A stretch of 64,000 nucleotides of DNA from Callaeas wilsoni (Eukaryota; Chordata; Aves; Passeriformes; Callaeidae), in the NCBI GenBank assembly GCA_013398955.1, contig VWPU01009522.1:57808-121807 (forward strand), given 5' to 3'. This document shows positions 50,501 to 63,599 of the stretch, in pieces. Both the position numbers and the translations under genes were made by a program. The stretch's first letter is position 1. Each line of letters begins with the position of its first letter. The notes beneath the pieces were generated by a model. It saw only the letters and a list, made by a program, of their open reading frames with translations, had not been told where the DNA came from and did not search any database.

Positions 50501-53500
50501 CACAAAGGCTGGTGTTAGCCTAGGAAAGCCATTTGCCTTACCCTGCCCCTGGAGTCAGTGGGAAGAGATGGGCTCCTTCAGTAGGCCTTGCAAGGAGAAA
50601 CCTCACTTGGCTGCTTTTAATTATGCCTAAAGAAATCCAACAAAAGCAACTTGCCCTTGGAGGCTAAGCAAGCATTAATCTTTATGAATATTCCCACCAG
50701 CACTGTCCTCCCATACAGAGCTCATTCCTTCAAAGGCACCCAAGTGATATATTGTGATATATTTACACATCAAAAAATAAAATCCTTTACAAGAGTAAAA
50801 TCTAAAGGCAATGGACTCACGTAGCTATTTTTTTACAATATATTGGTAATTTAGATATAAAGAGAAATTCTTTACTTTTCTTACAGAGGCACACCATAGA
50901 GACCAGAAAATGTGGCTTCAATTTCTAATTCTCCCTCCCTGGCTTCCCCCAAGAGCTTTAAGCAATTTGCTTGTGTCATATCCCATCTTGCAGGTAGGGA
51001 GCTGGTGTACAGAGTGGGGCGACTTTGCTGCAGCCAGTTCTGCCTCACCAAGGAAGGTCGTTCAGCCTTGAGGTCAGCAGCTGCCCTTCCATCATCCACT
51101 GGTGTGTGACTGAGAGCTGCTTTCCAGTGCTGCTGTGACAGAAGTGCCCTGAGGCCTCATCTGTGGTTAAATCCAGTTTAAAGGCCTTGTTGAAACCTGT
51201 TGATTTGCGGTGTTCTGGGCTTGCAAGTCTGTCAGGCTGTGTGTGGTTGGAGAGTTTTGGAATTGTCCAGACAGAAGAACAGGCTTTCTTCCTACTTAGC
51301 TACAATACAGTAATTATGGTTACTGTCAGCAATGTGATTAAGCACTGCAGAAATGCATAAAATCCTTGCTTGGCTGTTGTGTGAGGATGGCAGCGATTCT
51401 CTACCAAAAGGGAGGAAGAGGAAACAGGTATTTTGCAAAAGGACCTTTCCATGGCTTTTCATCTTGAGTCCATAGCTCTTCTAGGAGGTACAGACATTCA
51501 TTAACATCAAGTTAATCTTGTCCCCTCTCTGCCCCACAGCCTGTCCCTGCTCATTGCAAGCCCAAATAGATCATACAAGATTCACCACACCCATAGCAAA
51601 AAATGCATGGTGGAAAACCTGTGAAGCGCTAGCAAGAGATTCCCAATAGTAATCAGAAATGGTCAGTACAACCGAGAACCATCTTTGTGGTGCTGTTGTT
51701 TGGTTGTGGGGTTTTTTTAAAGGCATGCATTCAATTTCAAATGAACTGGGAAGTCAGCCCAAAGACTCTGTGCTTCTGTACCTGAGATAGTGTGAACTCT
51801 TCCATGAAGTTTCCTTACCCTGTTTCTTCTGCTCAGTGGTCTCACCTAAATTAGGATCACCTGCTTGCACACGTGCAGCTTTTGAACTGTCATTACCCAA
51901 TGAGATAAACAGAATTTGCTCTGAATTAAACCATGCAATATGAATCCTCCAGCTTGGAATCAGCGTGGCTACTGGCTTTCCTGCGATCTAAACTTCTCGC
52001 AGATGGTTTGTGGTTCCTGACTGAATTAATAGCGTGAAGCTGGCTAGAAGTGGGTGTGGTGCACAGGATATTCTCCCCCAACCCATAAAATGACTTAAAG
52101 AAAAACTGCATTCAGAGAATGTAAGTGGAAACATCACCCTATGGCTCTGCCCAGCTTTCATGTTCCTAAAGCTGTGGAAAAAGTTTCCATTCATGGTAAC
52201 AGGAATACAGGAGGATTAGGAAAAACTTGCAGACCAGAGAAGCTATTTCATTCATCCTCGGCATGGACTTTGTTAGAAGAGAATTTCAGATGTCAGCAGG
52301 AATTTGTGCTAGACAGGGGTAGTGTGGGTAGCTGTGTTCAGTGAGAAATAGGATAGCTGCCCTGGGCTTAATCATTTGTGTTTAACTGGCACAATGCTAA
52401 AAAGTGAGGAATGAACTAGCTGATTTTCAATTCAAGTGTGTGTCCTGGGAAGTGCAAATACAAGTTGATCCACCATGGCTTGCTGAAGTCAGTGAAAGTT
52501 CCTAAAACTGATGAGTTTAGACAGGCATTCATGAACACTGTAGTCTGCAAAACCTATTAGTTTGTGCACAGAAGTGACTCTCTTTTCAGAAAATAATAAA
52601 ATGACTGTTGTTGCTGCTTTCAACACACAATGTTTATTAGGACAGTCCCAGTCTTCCACGTAAGAGTTGGCTTCTGGATGATCTCAGCATTTTAAGTACA
52701 AATAGTTATCTCTGTGAAAGGCTTGTGCTAGGGAAGATGCTGTACAGCCTCGTGTTAATCTCTTCAGTTAAGATAGCCTGGGAGAGAGAAGTGGGAGGAC
52801 ACAGGGTGTGACAAGCAGGACACTGACTGTGAAGGCTGCTGGTGTTGACTCTGGGTAGAGTTGTGAGCAGCATGGTTTGTCTTATCACAAAGTGCAGGAT
52901 GTTCTGGATAGATCCCCCTCAGCAAGCGGGGGCAAATCTGAGCCCTCACTCCCCACGGCAGAGCAGGAACTGGCAGTAGATGACAGCAGTACAGGCATGT
53001 CCCTTTTTTGTCCCTCCATAGCCACTCCTGGCTCTCGTTATCAGAAGCATTTTTCAGCAGGACGCAGGCATCCATCTTTCACTTACACTTGGCTTGTAAC
53101 TGAATTAAGTTTTCCTCTGACACAGGAAGTTGGATCTGTGTGCAGCGGGACCAGCTCCCGCAAGCATCAAAAGTGTTGGGAAGTTTTCATGCAGAAACTG
53201 GTGCAGGGCTATCAGTGCATTTTCCCAAGCACAGCATGCCTAATGCCTTGTCTGGTTCTTCACCCAAGCTGGCCATGTTCCTGGTGATGTCCTAAGCTGA
53301 GCTACTGAGCAAGGTCCTCCTCACAGAGCTTCCTGGGATGCCCCTCTGTCCCTTGGACCTTGCTCCTTCCAGGTTTCATAAGCGGGGGGATTCTGAGAGA
53401 CTTTTGTGCTGAGGATAAAGGTTAGGAAGGGAAGGAGAAGGAAGCAGCAGCAAGAGGAGGGAGTCCATAATTCATTTGAAGTGGTTCTCAGCAGGCAGCG

Positions 53501-56500
53501 TTCCCATGCAAGCACCTCTGACTTTCCCCCAGCAAAGTACTGCTTGGGGGAGGATGGCAGGAGGGCTTGCATTCCCTTTGCTCCTCCCAAATGTTGAAGT
53601 GACTTTCTACCTCTGGCTTAGGCAATTAATCAGGTAAGGAAAAACTACTGAAGACTCCAGGCACAATACACACTATTACATCTTAATCAATTTCTCCTTC
53701 CCCCTCTTTCAAAAAAATACTTGCCTGCAAGGGCCTGTACTATTTTTTCCTATGTTGGCACAGGAGCCATGGGTAAGGAGATGATGGTAGCAGCTCTTTT
53801 TGTGTCTCTATAATAACTCATGACTCTCTTACTCAGCTAATTAAAACCAAAACCCCTCTAGCTACCCTGAAAAATGTAAATAACATTTATTAAAACATTG
53901 TTCTGCGGTATAACCAGCACCAAAGTTACGGAAAGGCTGTTATGAAACAGGACTTTGCTTGTGAAGAAGTAGATGGCTGCAAATCAAGTGAATACTGGAC
54001 TTTCTTCATGAAAGCGTTAAGCTGGAGACAAACAGAAGTGTGTACAGTTAAAAATGCATGAAGTGCAGAGGGCAAACAGCTGGCAGAGGCCAAAGCACTC
54101 TGAACACCTTTGCATTGTGCTTTGCTCATCTCTGGAGTTAGCACAGATATACAGGGTGTGGAAAATACAATGAAACAAGATTTCTCCAAGGGCATTGTGT
54201 TCTTGGCACAAGTAGCAAGGTAACAGGAAGACGAAACACATCAAAGCAGGAGAAAAAGTTTTGATGAGACAGGAGAGTGTTCTTGAATCTCTGGCTAAAT
54301 ACACAATGCCTGTTCAACAGTACATCTGCTGCAATGTAAAACAAAGGGAATGTAATGTGAAAAAACATGAATGCAAAGCCAGGAATAAAGTCCAGTATTA
54401 GGACACACAGCTCCTGCGTATTCACATTTGTATCAAAACCCAAGCGTGTTTCATACAAGCACAGAATGAACCCTTGGTGCAAGAATGAGTGAGTGAAACT
54501 CCTTGCTTGTTCCTTACACCTGATTAAGATGCTATGGAACAGGTCTGATTTAATTCTTCAGCTGTGGCAATACCAGACTAACTTGAAAGAATTTGATCCA
54601 ACTTTAGAGCACTCTAATCTGAATATATAAAACTTCTAAAGAGAAGTAAATGAAGAACTCTAGGATTACAAGAACACGTAAAGCCAAGTGCATATTCTAG
54701 CCTTGCTAAGCAGAACAGTATGAGCCATCCTAAATACCTATTTCTTGAAATGTGGAGACATTTGGAGAAGCGCTTCTGCTTTAATGCAGAAACAAAACCT
54801 TTCCCATTCAGTAAGAGGTCCTGCCACCACTGTTAGAGTACAGTTGGCAGGGCTTTGGAAACAATTCATAAAGGGTTTGTAAAAGTTCCACATGAGAACA
54901 GATGTTTTAAAACGTATTTTCTTTGCACTGTCTAGGAGTTAATCTCATTCTATAATCTCAGTTTAAGTTACTTGTCCCAAAGAATCAAAACCACAGGCAC
55001 AGATATCCCACTGAGTCAATGTTCGCCATCTTGCAAGCAGACTAGGATCAAAAACATCAATGTATGTGTGCCTTGGTCAAATAAAAAATAACTGTTCCTC
55101 TCTTGTTTTAGTTTTGGGAGAAGATTCTGTGTCTAGTGAAAAACTTTGTTCCAAGATGTTGCTTTATGTCAGAATCCAGCCTTGTTTAGTACCCAGAATT
55201 TGCACAACTAACATGAGTCCATACAGAGTAAGCTGCTCGTGGACCTACAAGCTGCACAGTCTGGAAGAAATTATCAGGTAGTAGTTACCAGTTTGATTTA
55301 TTCTTTCTATCACTCTGACTTTCTGTCACACCCTGGGTATCCTGTGTTGGTGAACAGTATAAGACATAAAAGCTAACAAGTTTTTTATGACCTTCTTACT
55401 GAGGCTCATCTGGTACAATCTAGATCAGGTGGTTTTCATCCAGTCAGAGCAGTCTCCAGTTCCTGAACAGAGAATAACTGGAATATGCTAAGCTGGCTCT
55501 GCACTAGAACCAGTCTGCACATCCAGGTACTGCTTCTGTCTGCATTCCAAAAGCTAATCCCTGTTGACTTTAGCCCCCTAGATGTGGTCATGCTGGTCAG
55601 AGGCACCTCACAAGCTGGGAACAAGGGATGGTCTCTGTGCCAGCCCCAGCTTTCTGGTAAGAGACTAGATTTACTTTTCAGCTGGACACAATGATGCAGT
55701 TTATTTTTCCAGGACAGAAGACTCCACTCTGCTTCACACACCATGTGTGGCCCTGTGTCTCTTTTGAGACAACTCTGTGGAATGGATGCTGTCACTTGAT
55801 GAACACTTTGGACGGTCCTTTGTTGTAAGATCATTTTATGATACATGTACTTTGCAACTGGTTAATGCTGAGTGTTATTTCTAATTTCCTGTGACTGGTG
55901 TTATGGGCATTATTGATCTTACTTGAGAGAAACACAAGTTTTCCAGCAACATGTTATTGACTACCTCAAAGAAATTAGTTACTCTCACTTCCTATTTAAG
56001 GAGAGGGAAATGCCAGGACCATAAATAGAAGAGGTGAGTTTTATAAGCCCTTAGGGCCGGCAGAGAGCTAGCAGTGAAGGGAACATCATGCTTCTTCAAG
56101 AGGTTTCTTGGACGTTTTCAAGTCTAAAGCAGCTGTCACCTCACCACATCAGACTAATTCCTTAGCAGAGCTTCCCCCATGGATGGTAACAGATTGCTTT
56201 CCAGCAACTCAGCCTAAATTTCTATGAGGAATGCAGTTAAGATGCTACAGCCAACTCCTCTCAGTGTTTTTGCAAGGACTGTACGTGAATTTCACACAGG
56301 CAGATGGTCTACCAACCATTACAGACTTGGTGAATGGAAAATTAATAACTGCTATCACAGCTGCTGCCTCTAAATGGTCCCGGGTCGTTTAGAGAATGAC
56401 TTGCCTGAAGCATGACCACAAGTACCTGTTGGAGGGAAGTCTGAGTCTTCCTTTGTGCATTTACAGCATTAAAAACAGTGGAGCAGGAAGCAGTGATGAT

Positions 56501-58300
56501 GGTAGATTATATAAACCTAGCAGAGAGGGGTGCTGTTGCAGAGCAGAAGCTGACCAGCATGAAAACACCAAAATCCTTGGAAGGAAATAGTTGTGCAGGC
56601 ATCACTGAGTCCTGCTGTCCCCCAGAAGGTGGGATGGATGTAGAAGCCAGCACAGAGCATCCCAGCCTTAAGGCAAGGAGCGTTGAGAGTCTGGGACCAT
56701 GGGCATGGAGGGGACGGTCATAGCACAGAGATTACAAACCCACACAGTGTTTAGCAGAGCTCAGGGGTCTGTTGCTATGGACGGGGCACCTGTGCAGAGG
56801 GTTTGAAGGAAAAGGGACTGTGGCACTGACCTGTTTCACTCCGTCCCCAAGAAGCTGAGTCTGGAACACTCTGCCTGCACCAGGTTCACATCCTGACATC
56901 CCAGTCTGTCTAGGGATAGATAAATAGGTGACACTGATTTGAACTGGACTACTGAGCTTAGCCATTAGTATCTGTCCCCCAGGCATCCCAGGACACCCTA
57001 AAAATGTTGTTTCCAGTGCCTCAGTCAGTATCTACATGCTGACTCAGTGTAAGGAGCATGCTGGGAGCTCATTTACCGCAGCTTATAAAAGAGGCTTTAA
57101 AGGGCTGCTGCTGCCTTTAAGAATGGCACAAACAAAACTCCTCCTTGTTTTGCAGACCTCCTATGCATGGCTACTTATTCAAATTTACCGTAGGATGTGT
57201 TTTATAAGAAGGTATTGGCCCCAGTGTTGTAAGCATTTGAACACTTACACACAGACACGAGTGGGAAAGACCTGGACATTCCCACTTCACACACGTCTGC
57301 TGGATGGGCACCGACACCCTTGTTCCTGAGGGTGGCAGCTGAGTCACTCCTCCTGCCTTTTTTGTGTGGCTGAATTGTCGGGCCTCTCTGTTCTGGAACA
57401 GCTTGAGGGTCTAGAAATAGAGGGAACACCACTCTGGCCAGACCTGCAGTCTGGGGTCTGTCTGGGACCGCGGCTGGAACAGAATGTCACAGAGAATAAA
57501 CGCCTGGGACCTCAAACTGTTTTGCTCACCATGAAGCAGTTGGTCCAAGCAGGAGGGATTTAGCCCTTGTTCAAACTCTTTTTTATTATCACATGGTGTG
57601 AGTTGGATGTTTGTGATTCTCCAATCCACTCCGAGTGCGAGTACTGAGCCCTGACATATGCAGGGCAAAGAAGGATCAGCACAAGAGGTCACTTCCAGAG
57701 CTATCCAGTTTTCCCACTTTCCTCCTACAGATAATGCAAATCAACCAGTAAATATTGCTCTTGCTTTTGAAACCTTGAGTTAGGACTGGTTCAACCACTG
57801 CTAAGGGTAGTCATCCTGACAAGAAGAGTCAGTCAGTTCAGCTATGGATAGAGATTTGTTTTGACAGCATGCTGAAAATAGCATCTCAGAAACCACACTG
57901 CTAGGTGGTTTTAGAAAGGCCAGCTTTTGAGATGTTTCTGACCAGCCAGCTTGGTACTCTGTAAATAGCAATCACTTTGTTTAGCTGTTTTTCAAAAAGT
58001 GCCCATGCCTGGAGGACAATGCCATCCCAGGGCACCTCCTCATAGCGTGATCATCCCTGCAGGCTGCTCTTATTCAGCCAGTCCTGGGAATGCTGTTGCT
58101 CAAGGGGCCACCCTCACGTGCTCACACTTCCCATGTGCTTCAGGGCACTGCTTCCCAAGGCCTCTGCATGCTCAGGTGAGCTCAGTCCCAGCGGGAGTGT
58201 TTCCCCTCCTGTAGATCCTGATCAGCCCTAACCCTCACAGATAAACCCAGGCGCGTCCCACTGACTGAGAAAGAGACAGAAAACTCCAGCTGTGGCTTGA
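47581..58300. other. Intergenic DNA without recognised genes
   Basis: About 10.7 kb downstream of DENND5B. Contains an A16 plus (CAA)n simple repeat (48557-48597), a (GGGA)n run (about 49692-49711), another AATAAA (48928) and many short open frames with no recognisable product or consistent splice sites. I saw no CR1 tail here. It may hold conserved non-coding enhancers, which cannot be judged from one sequence. Confidence 0.6.
48557..48597. repeat. A-rich simple repeat: A16 followed by (CAA)n
   Basis: A run of 16 A, then 'ccaaaaacaacaacaacaaa'. A low-complexity microsatellite; possibly the tail of an old retroposon, but no body is recognisable upstream. Confidence 0.8.
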
Positions 58301-58406
58301 ACCAAAGAAACTTCTTTGGGAGGTGAAATGTATGTGGTATAGAAGTCCTAAACTCTCCTGATTCAAAATCTGCCCTCTCCTTTCTGAGAGGCTTCTTACA
58401 TTTTTC

Positions 58407-58481
58407 CTGGAGGTGGAAATAAGTTGCAAAATACTTTCTCTGTTCCTGCAGGGCAGTTCCCTCTTGCATCTCTTCTCTCCT
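58407..58481 (-). other. Candidate minus-strand exon, coiled-coil-like
   Basis: On the minus strand 'catgtgtgtgtag' (acceptor-like) is followed by an open stretch reading REEMQEGTALQEQRKYFATY, then FHLQEK, with a strong donor-like 'aat' and 'gtaaga' just after. Highly charged with Glu, Gln and Lys, suggesting a helix. The acceptor lacks a strong pyrimidine tract. It is 0.7 kb downstream (in transcription sense) of a similar open stretch at 59225-59509. Not recognised; may be chance. Confidence 0.2.
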
Positions 58482-59224
58482 ACACACACATGGCACTGGT
58501 CCTCGTGTCCTTGGTGATCTCTGCATCATGGTGACAGTGAAGACAGAGGAACTTTCCCGCTGGCCCTGAGATGTCTATCAGATCACTTTGTGCCTGTGGA
58601 GCGCAGGGGTCATGCTGCACACGGGCTCTGTGGCTCGGGCTCTGCCACCTCTGCCCTGGAGGCAACATCTGGGTCCCTTGACTTCTCTGCATGCTGTAAT
58701 TTGCAATATGAACAGGCTGTCAGACCTGAGGGACGTCACTAAGGTCACATGCGTGTACTGGTTTGGGTTTATTCCTCTTTCATCACCCTGTAGAGTTCAC
58801 TCCTGACTATGAGCATCCATTACGGGTCCCAACTTGCTTTTGGGGATCCCCGTGATCAATATCTGCTCAAATTTTGCCTGACGCTTGCCCGTCCTGCTTC
58901 TGCCCTCCCCTTATCTATATGGCTTTGTGAGTGAATACTTCCTCCTGGAAAGCTTTTCACCTTTTCTTATCTTCTTTTCATTTTCAGAATGGGATGCCTC
59001 TGCCCTGAGGAAGGAGGATGCATCCTGCTGCCTCCTCCCTTTGTGCTGCATTCTCCCTGCCTGCCCTTTTCCTCCACCTGCCCTTGGCTTGTTTTTCAGA
59101 GGACTGTTGAGTGTCAAATTTGGTTGATTTGTTGCAGTCCAATTAACTGATTCAATCCAATTAAGCTATCTGAAGTTATCTCTGTAATGTGGCAGCTTTG
59201 TTCATCAACTCCATTCCCTCCTAC

Positions 59225-59509
59225 CCTTGCAAAAATTTTTGCCTCCAGCTCCTCCCTCCAGATTTTGGCGGTAGATTTCCACTTGGTTCTTGGCTGCTTG
59301 ATCAAAGCTTGTGATGGGGACTGCACATTCTGCAGATTTCCTTCAAGGACCAGCTCCTCCAGCTGCCTCCTTTCCCTGGTTAGCCAAGTCTGCCCACAGC
59401 TCTTCTTCCTCACCAGAAGACTAGCAATTACTCTGTCTGCCTCTGACAGCTTGGCAAGAAGGTCAGCAGTACTTTGTCTCCTCATGAGACTTGTCACTTG
59501 TACCTGAGC
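59225..59509 (-). other. Candidate minus-strand exon, 95 codons, coiled-coil-like
   Basis: On the minus strand 'gatacctctccag' (acceptor-like) precedes 95 open codons with phase 0 at both ends, followed by 'gtagga' (donor-like). The peptide has blocks such as 'RRQSTADLLAKLSEADRVIA' and 'LTRERRQLEELVLEGNLQ', rich in Leu, Glu, Arg and Lys with heptad-like spacing, and looks like a coiled coil. The frame is also open outside the putative splice sites (59114-59527). I do not recognise the family. It could be an exon of an unannotated gene, a lncRNA exon with a chance frame, or a pseudogene remnant. Confidence 0.3.
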
Positions 59510-59529
59510 CTGGAGAGGTATCACCATCC

Positions 59530-62500
59530 TCTACCTTGCTTTCACTGAGTGAAAACTACCCACAGAGACATGTTTTTTCCATAGTTTCTTTGGCTTTCTG
59601 CAGTCAAAGTCTGAAATCTGAAATTCTGTCACCTCCTCAAAGTGCCTTTTTTCCTTTCATTCTGCCTGCTGGTACTGTAGATTAAGAAGTAGTGTCTCTG
59701 AGTACAAACCTTTCTGAAGAAAGAATGGGTGATGCTTTAACCTGGAAAGAAACTGCCTCATGTTTCTTGTTTTTATTTAGCAGGGTACCTACATCTATAA
59801 GAAAACCCTTCCTGGCAGGTCCTGTTGCCCCCCATGCTGGCTACTCCCAGCAAAGGATTTCAGGCATCAGACATTTCAGACTAAAACCAATTTGCTTCCC
59901 TAGGTGCCTCTATTCCCAAGCATCCCTATTTACCTTCTTGATTCCTGTTGAGAAAGAGGTCAAGAGAAAAAGCCTGTCACACTGAAGCATTGCTTCCTAG
60001 ACACCGTGGATGCTCTCCTAACTACCTACCCTTGCTTTTCATTTTGTCTCAGCCAGCTGTGTCTGTGTTCAGGGCCATGCAGTAGAAAATGGGATTAAGG
60101 AGATGGATGTACCTGGTCAGGAGTTCAGTAAGAAACTTCAAAGAGCAAATTCTGTCCCCTAAGTGATCCCACCTGACACCAAGCCTACACAACACTCTCC
60201 AAAGGAGTTATTAACTTCCTCTTCCCTAAAGATTACTCTGAGATCAATATAAAATCCGTAACTGCTCCCCACGCTGTTGGGAAAGATGGGGGTCTCAGCT
60301 GAGAGGAGAAATCTCTTTTGGGTTTCCAAACATGGTCTCCGTTTTCAGAACTGCCCCAGATGACAGGATGAGGGGGGATAACTTTATTGACAGGAAACAG
60401 CCTGGCAGGCAGAGAGGGCTGATCTTCTTAATGGTGTCTTCAAATCGCCTTAATATAAATCCCCATAGAATAGTCTTACTGGCTTTAATAGGTATGAAAG
60501 CAATAGTGCTGCAAAGAAACGAGCAGCACTTGAGAAGCTGCATTAAAGGCGTTTAACCAGTAATAGAAAATGGTCATTTTGCTATAGAATTTGAGCAATC
60601 CTTAAGAATTTAAGAGAATTATCTTCCTCTTAAGGAATTTGAAATGTCAATTCAAAACGCTTCAGAAAGGTTATTATTCTCTGTTAAGCCCTGATGGATT
60701 TCTTAGGCTGGGCTATAAATGATCTGCCTTGTTCCTCGGAGTAAGCCAGTTCAGGGTCCCATCTCTCTGAGCCACATCTCTTGAGTACTTCATTCTGGAA
60801 GCATGAATATCATAATAACAGTTTTGATTATCATCAAACATTGCTGTCATCATTTCTAACCATCTGTTATTCAGCCTAAAACATAAAATGGTGCAAATCA
60901 CTTTCTTTATTAACCTGCTTGCTTAGAGCTACCAGTTTTCAGAGCATTTGCACCTACAAAAAATTAACATGCTGCTACTTACATGGGCAACGGGTGCAAG
61001 CAGAAGCTAAAGAACTGATTTGTTGATGGTATCTCGCTCTGAAATTGTACTCCTTGGCAAAACCTTATTTACAAGTCTAAGCCAATCAACGCTTTTTTTT
61101 TTTCCCTGAAAGAACTCCTGGCAATTTTCTTCAAAATCTTTTGGCCAAGTATTTAGCCAAGAAAGTAAATTTTCAAATTACTGAAATTACAAAATAAAAG
61201 TTACAGTAAAGTCTCAAAGCAGGAACAGCTGCCTGGGTTTCGTCTTGACAACTGCTCTTCACCTAACAACAAGTAGCCTATTTGTGTTTACTTATTCATT
61301 AATATTGATAAATAACACAATAGGATCAAATGTCTTGGCTGGCAAATGCCCTACTTTTCCTCTTTTCCTAGCACCTCTGCCTCACCATTGATGATACATG
61401 TATGTTTTATGTTTGAAAAGCCCTCATGGTTGGCTTTATTATTACACCATTGACATAAGTTAGCTTCCCAGATATAATAATCAAGAGTCCAGGCAGGGAA
61501 GGTACCAGTTTAACTGCAACACAGCAACAGTCCCATTAGTTTTCCACATACATTCTTAAAGTAAATGTTTTTTAAAACTGACCTGGATGAGAATAAATCC
61601 TATGGTCTAAAGCTTATATTCCAGGTCACCTGGAATCTGAAATCCCATATTCCTCCTTTATACCAAGCTCTGAGTGGAAAGGAAGACGCTTAATTTTTAA
61701 AAACAGAACCCTGTGAAATGAGGCTTTACCTGTAGTGGAAAGGTGCATGCATTGTTTCAGATGTCTGCATTTTCCATATTAAACTCCCCAGGTTTGTTCC
61801 AAGTTGGGGGCTATTCTTCATCACCCTCTTCTCAAACAGTGAGGTCAGAGAAGGTGTTCCTCTGATGCTGTGGAGAGCACATGTAGCTTGCTCAAGGGGA
61901 AGGGGCTAAGGGAACCTTGATGAAAGCTCATTAGGTATTTAAATGCCTTTTATTTATTTGCAAGTTGGCTATCAGCCAAAAATGAAAACTCAAACCACTG
62001 TCGAGTTACAGCACAGCCCTGAAATGCCATCAGCAAACATTTCAAGGGAACCAGAGATGTTTCACAAATGAAGGTTGAAGGTTTGACCATGCTTTTCATT
62101 TCTGTGTTGCCATTTGGAATTCTGTGGACAGAAGGTTTTTTCCCTCTGAGAAGGCAGGAATGACCGAGCTGTTCACAGGCTGCAGCAGCACCGAGTTTGG
62201 GAACTCAAATCCCCCCCTAGGTTACAGCAACACCTGTCCTCATGAGATTTGCAGTGGAAGGGCACAAAGCTGTGAAATAAATACCAGAGAAGTTGTCCTG
62301 ATCCTGGTTGTTTGCAATCAAAGCCCACCCTGAGATGTTCTGTGAACGTTCAGCATGGTGATGACGAGGGCAGCAATGGATTGGCACCGAGAGATCCATT
62401 TTGTTCCATTGGGTTCTGCTTGATATCTGAGGGAGCTTTCCTTGGAAATGTCATTTCATTGTCATTTGGGGATTTAAATGCTATACTAGGTGGTGCTGGA

Positions 62501-63590
62501 CTAAGAGGAATGTCACCAAGGGGCCTTGAGAAGTGTGCTAGAACAAAGAAATGGGGAAATAATGGGAGAAAATCTGGGAGAACCACTCCTTCCAATGAAA
62601 AATAAAGAGGCAGATGAAATCAGACACATTACATGCAAACAAAATCGCCAAAAGTGCTGGTAGAGTTCTCTAGACCAGTTAAAAGCAGTAAAATTATAGA
62701 AATATTTTGAGAAATTATTCAGCATTTGGTACATCTGTGACTCACAAGTTGAATGTGATTTGGTTTAGCTGTGTCTGGAAGGAAGCACTGGTAGCAAAGG
62801 CAGCACTCTGATGATCATTCAAAAGGAATCCCCCAAAACTCAAATGATAACCTGGAGGGTTCCCTGGGAGGTGTCCTGTGCTTCGTGCCCAAACTGACTG
62901 GTTTGGCAGCACTGAGGAAGGAGATGGGTTAGAATTACCACGGATGTACAAGGAAGTAGGGAAAATGTGAGATCCTTAGACTAAGGTAAGAAAAAGTAGC
63001 TTGTCCTGCTCTCTGAAAATTCCCAGAGCTTAGCTAGTGCTGTCGATGGAAGCAGACAGATCATTTCAGCAAGAGTTCTTGGAGAGTTGCTAATTCTGTG
63101 CCTAAATCAGGATTAGACTGAAAAGGTCACTGTCAGGGAAAAAAAAAAAGTTATAGAAATATTCATTGGCATTATTTCAGTGTTTCAGAGTATTCAACAC
63201 CACCTGCATGTGGTGCCTGAGCTGCAGTTGATTCTGTGGGAAATTTTTAAACTTTTAAGTAGTTCAAAAAAAGGGAATCCGTATTTGGGCTCGGTTTGAG
63301 TGCCAGCCCGGGAGGGAGTAGCTCGCAGCTTTATTGCAGTCACAGGCTGTAATGGTGCTAAGTCATAACTCCTTAGGTGTTACCTTGTATATCACATGCT
63401 AATCCGTCTGACAGTTTTCAAAGGAAATCTATTTCAACATAACCTGCCAGCCGCCTCGTGAAGCAGCTCTTCCAAAATTGCACAAAAGAGCGTGAACCCC
63501 AAGGCTGCGATGACGCGACTTTTTAATTCACTCATTGTGACGCTGCAGGAAAAAATTACATAAGCCGCTGATGACTTTTAAAGCGCTTTA
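59530..63590. other. Intergenic DNA upstream of the CpG island
   Basis: About 4 kb of mostly AT-rich unique sequence with an A11 run near 63140. No genes, CR1 tails or RNA genes recognised. GC content begins to rise after about 63.4 kb. Confidence 0.6.
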
Positions 63591-63599
63591 GAAAACGAA

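Noticed and set aside
60713..60901. 62-codon minus-strand open frame in the intergenic region
   Set aside because: Short, AT-ending codons, no clear splice sites or family resemblance.
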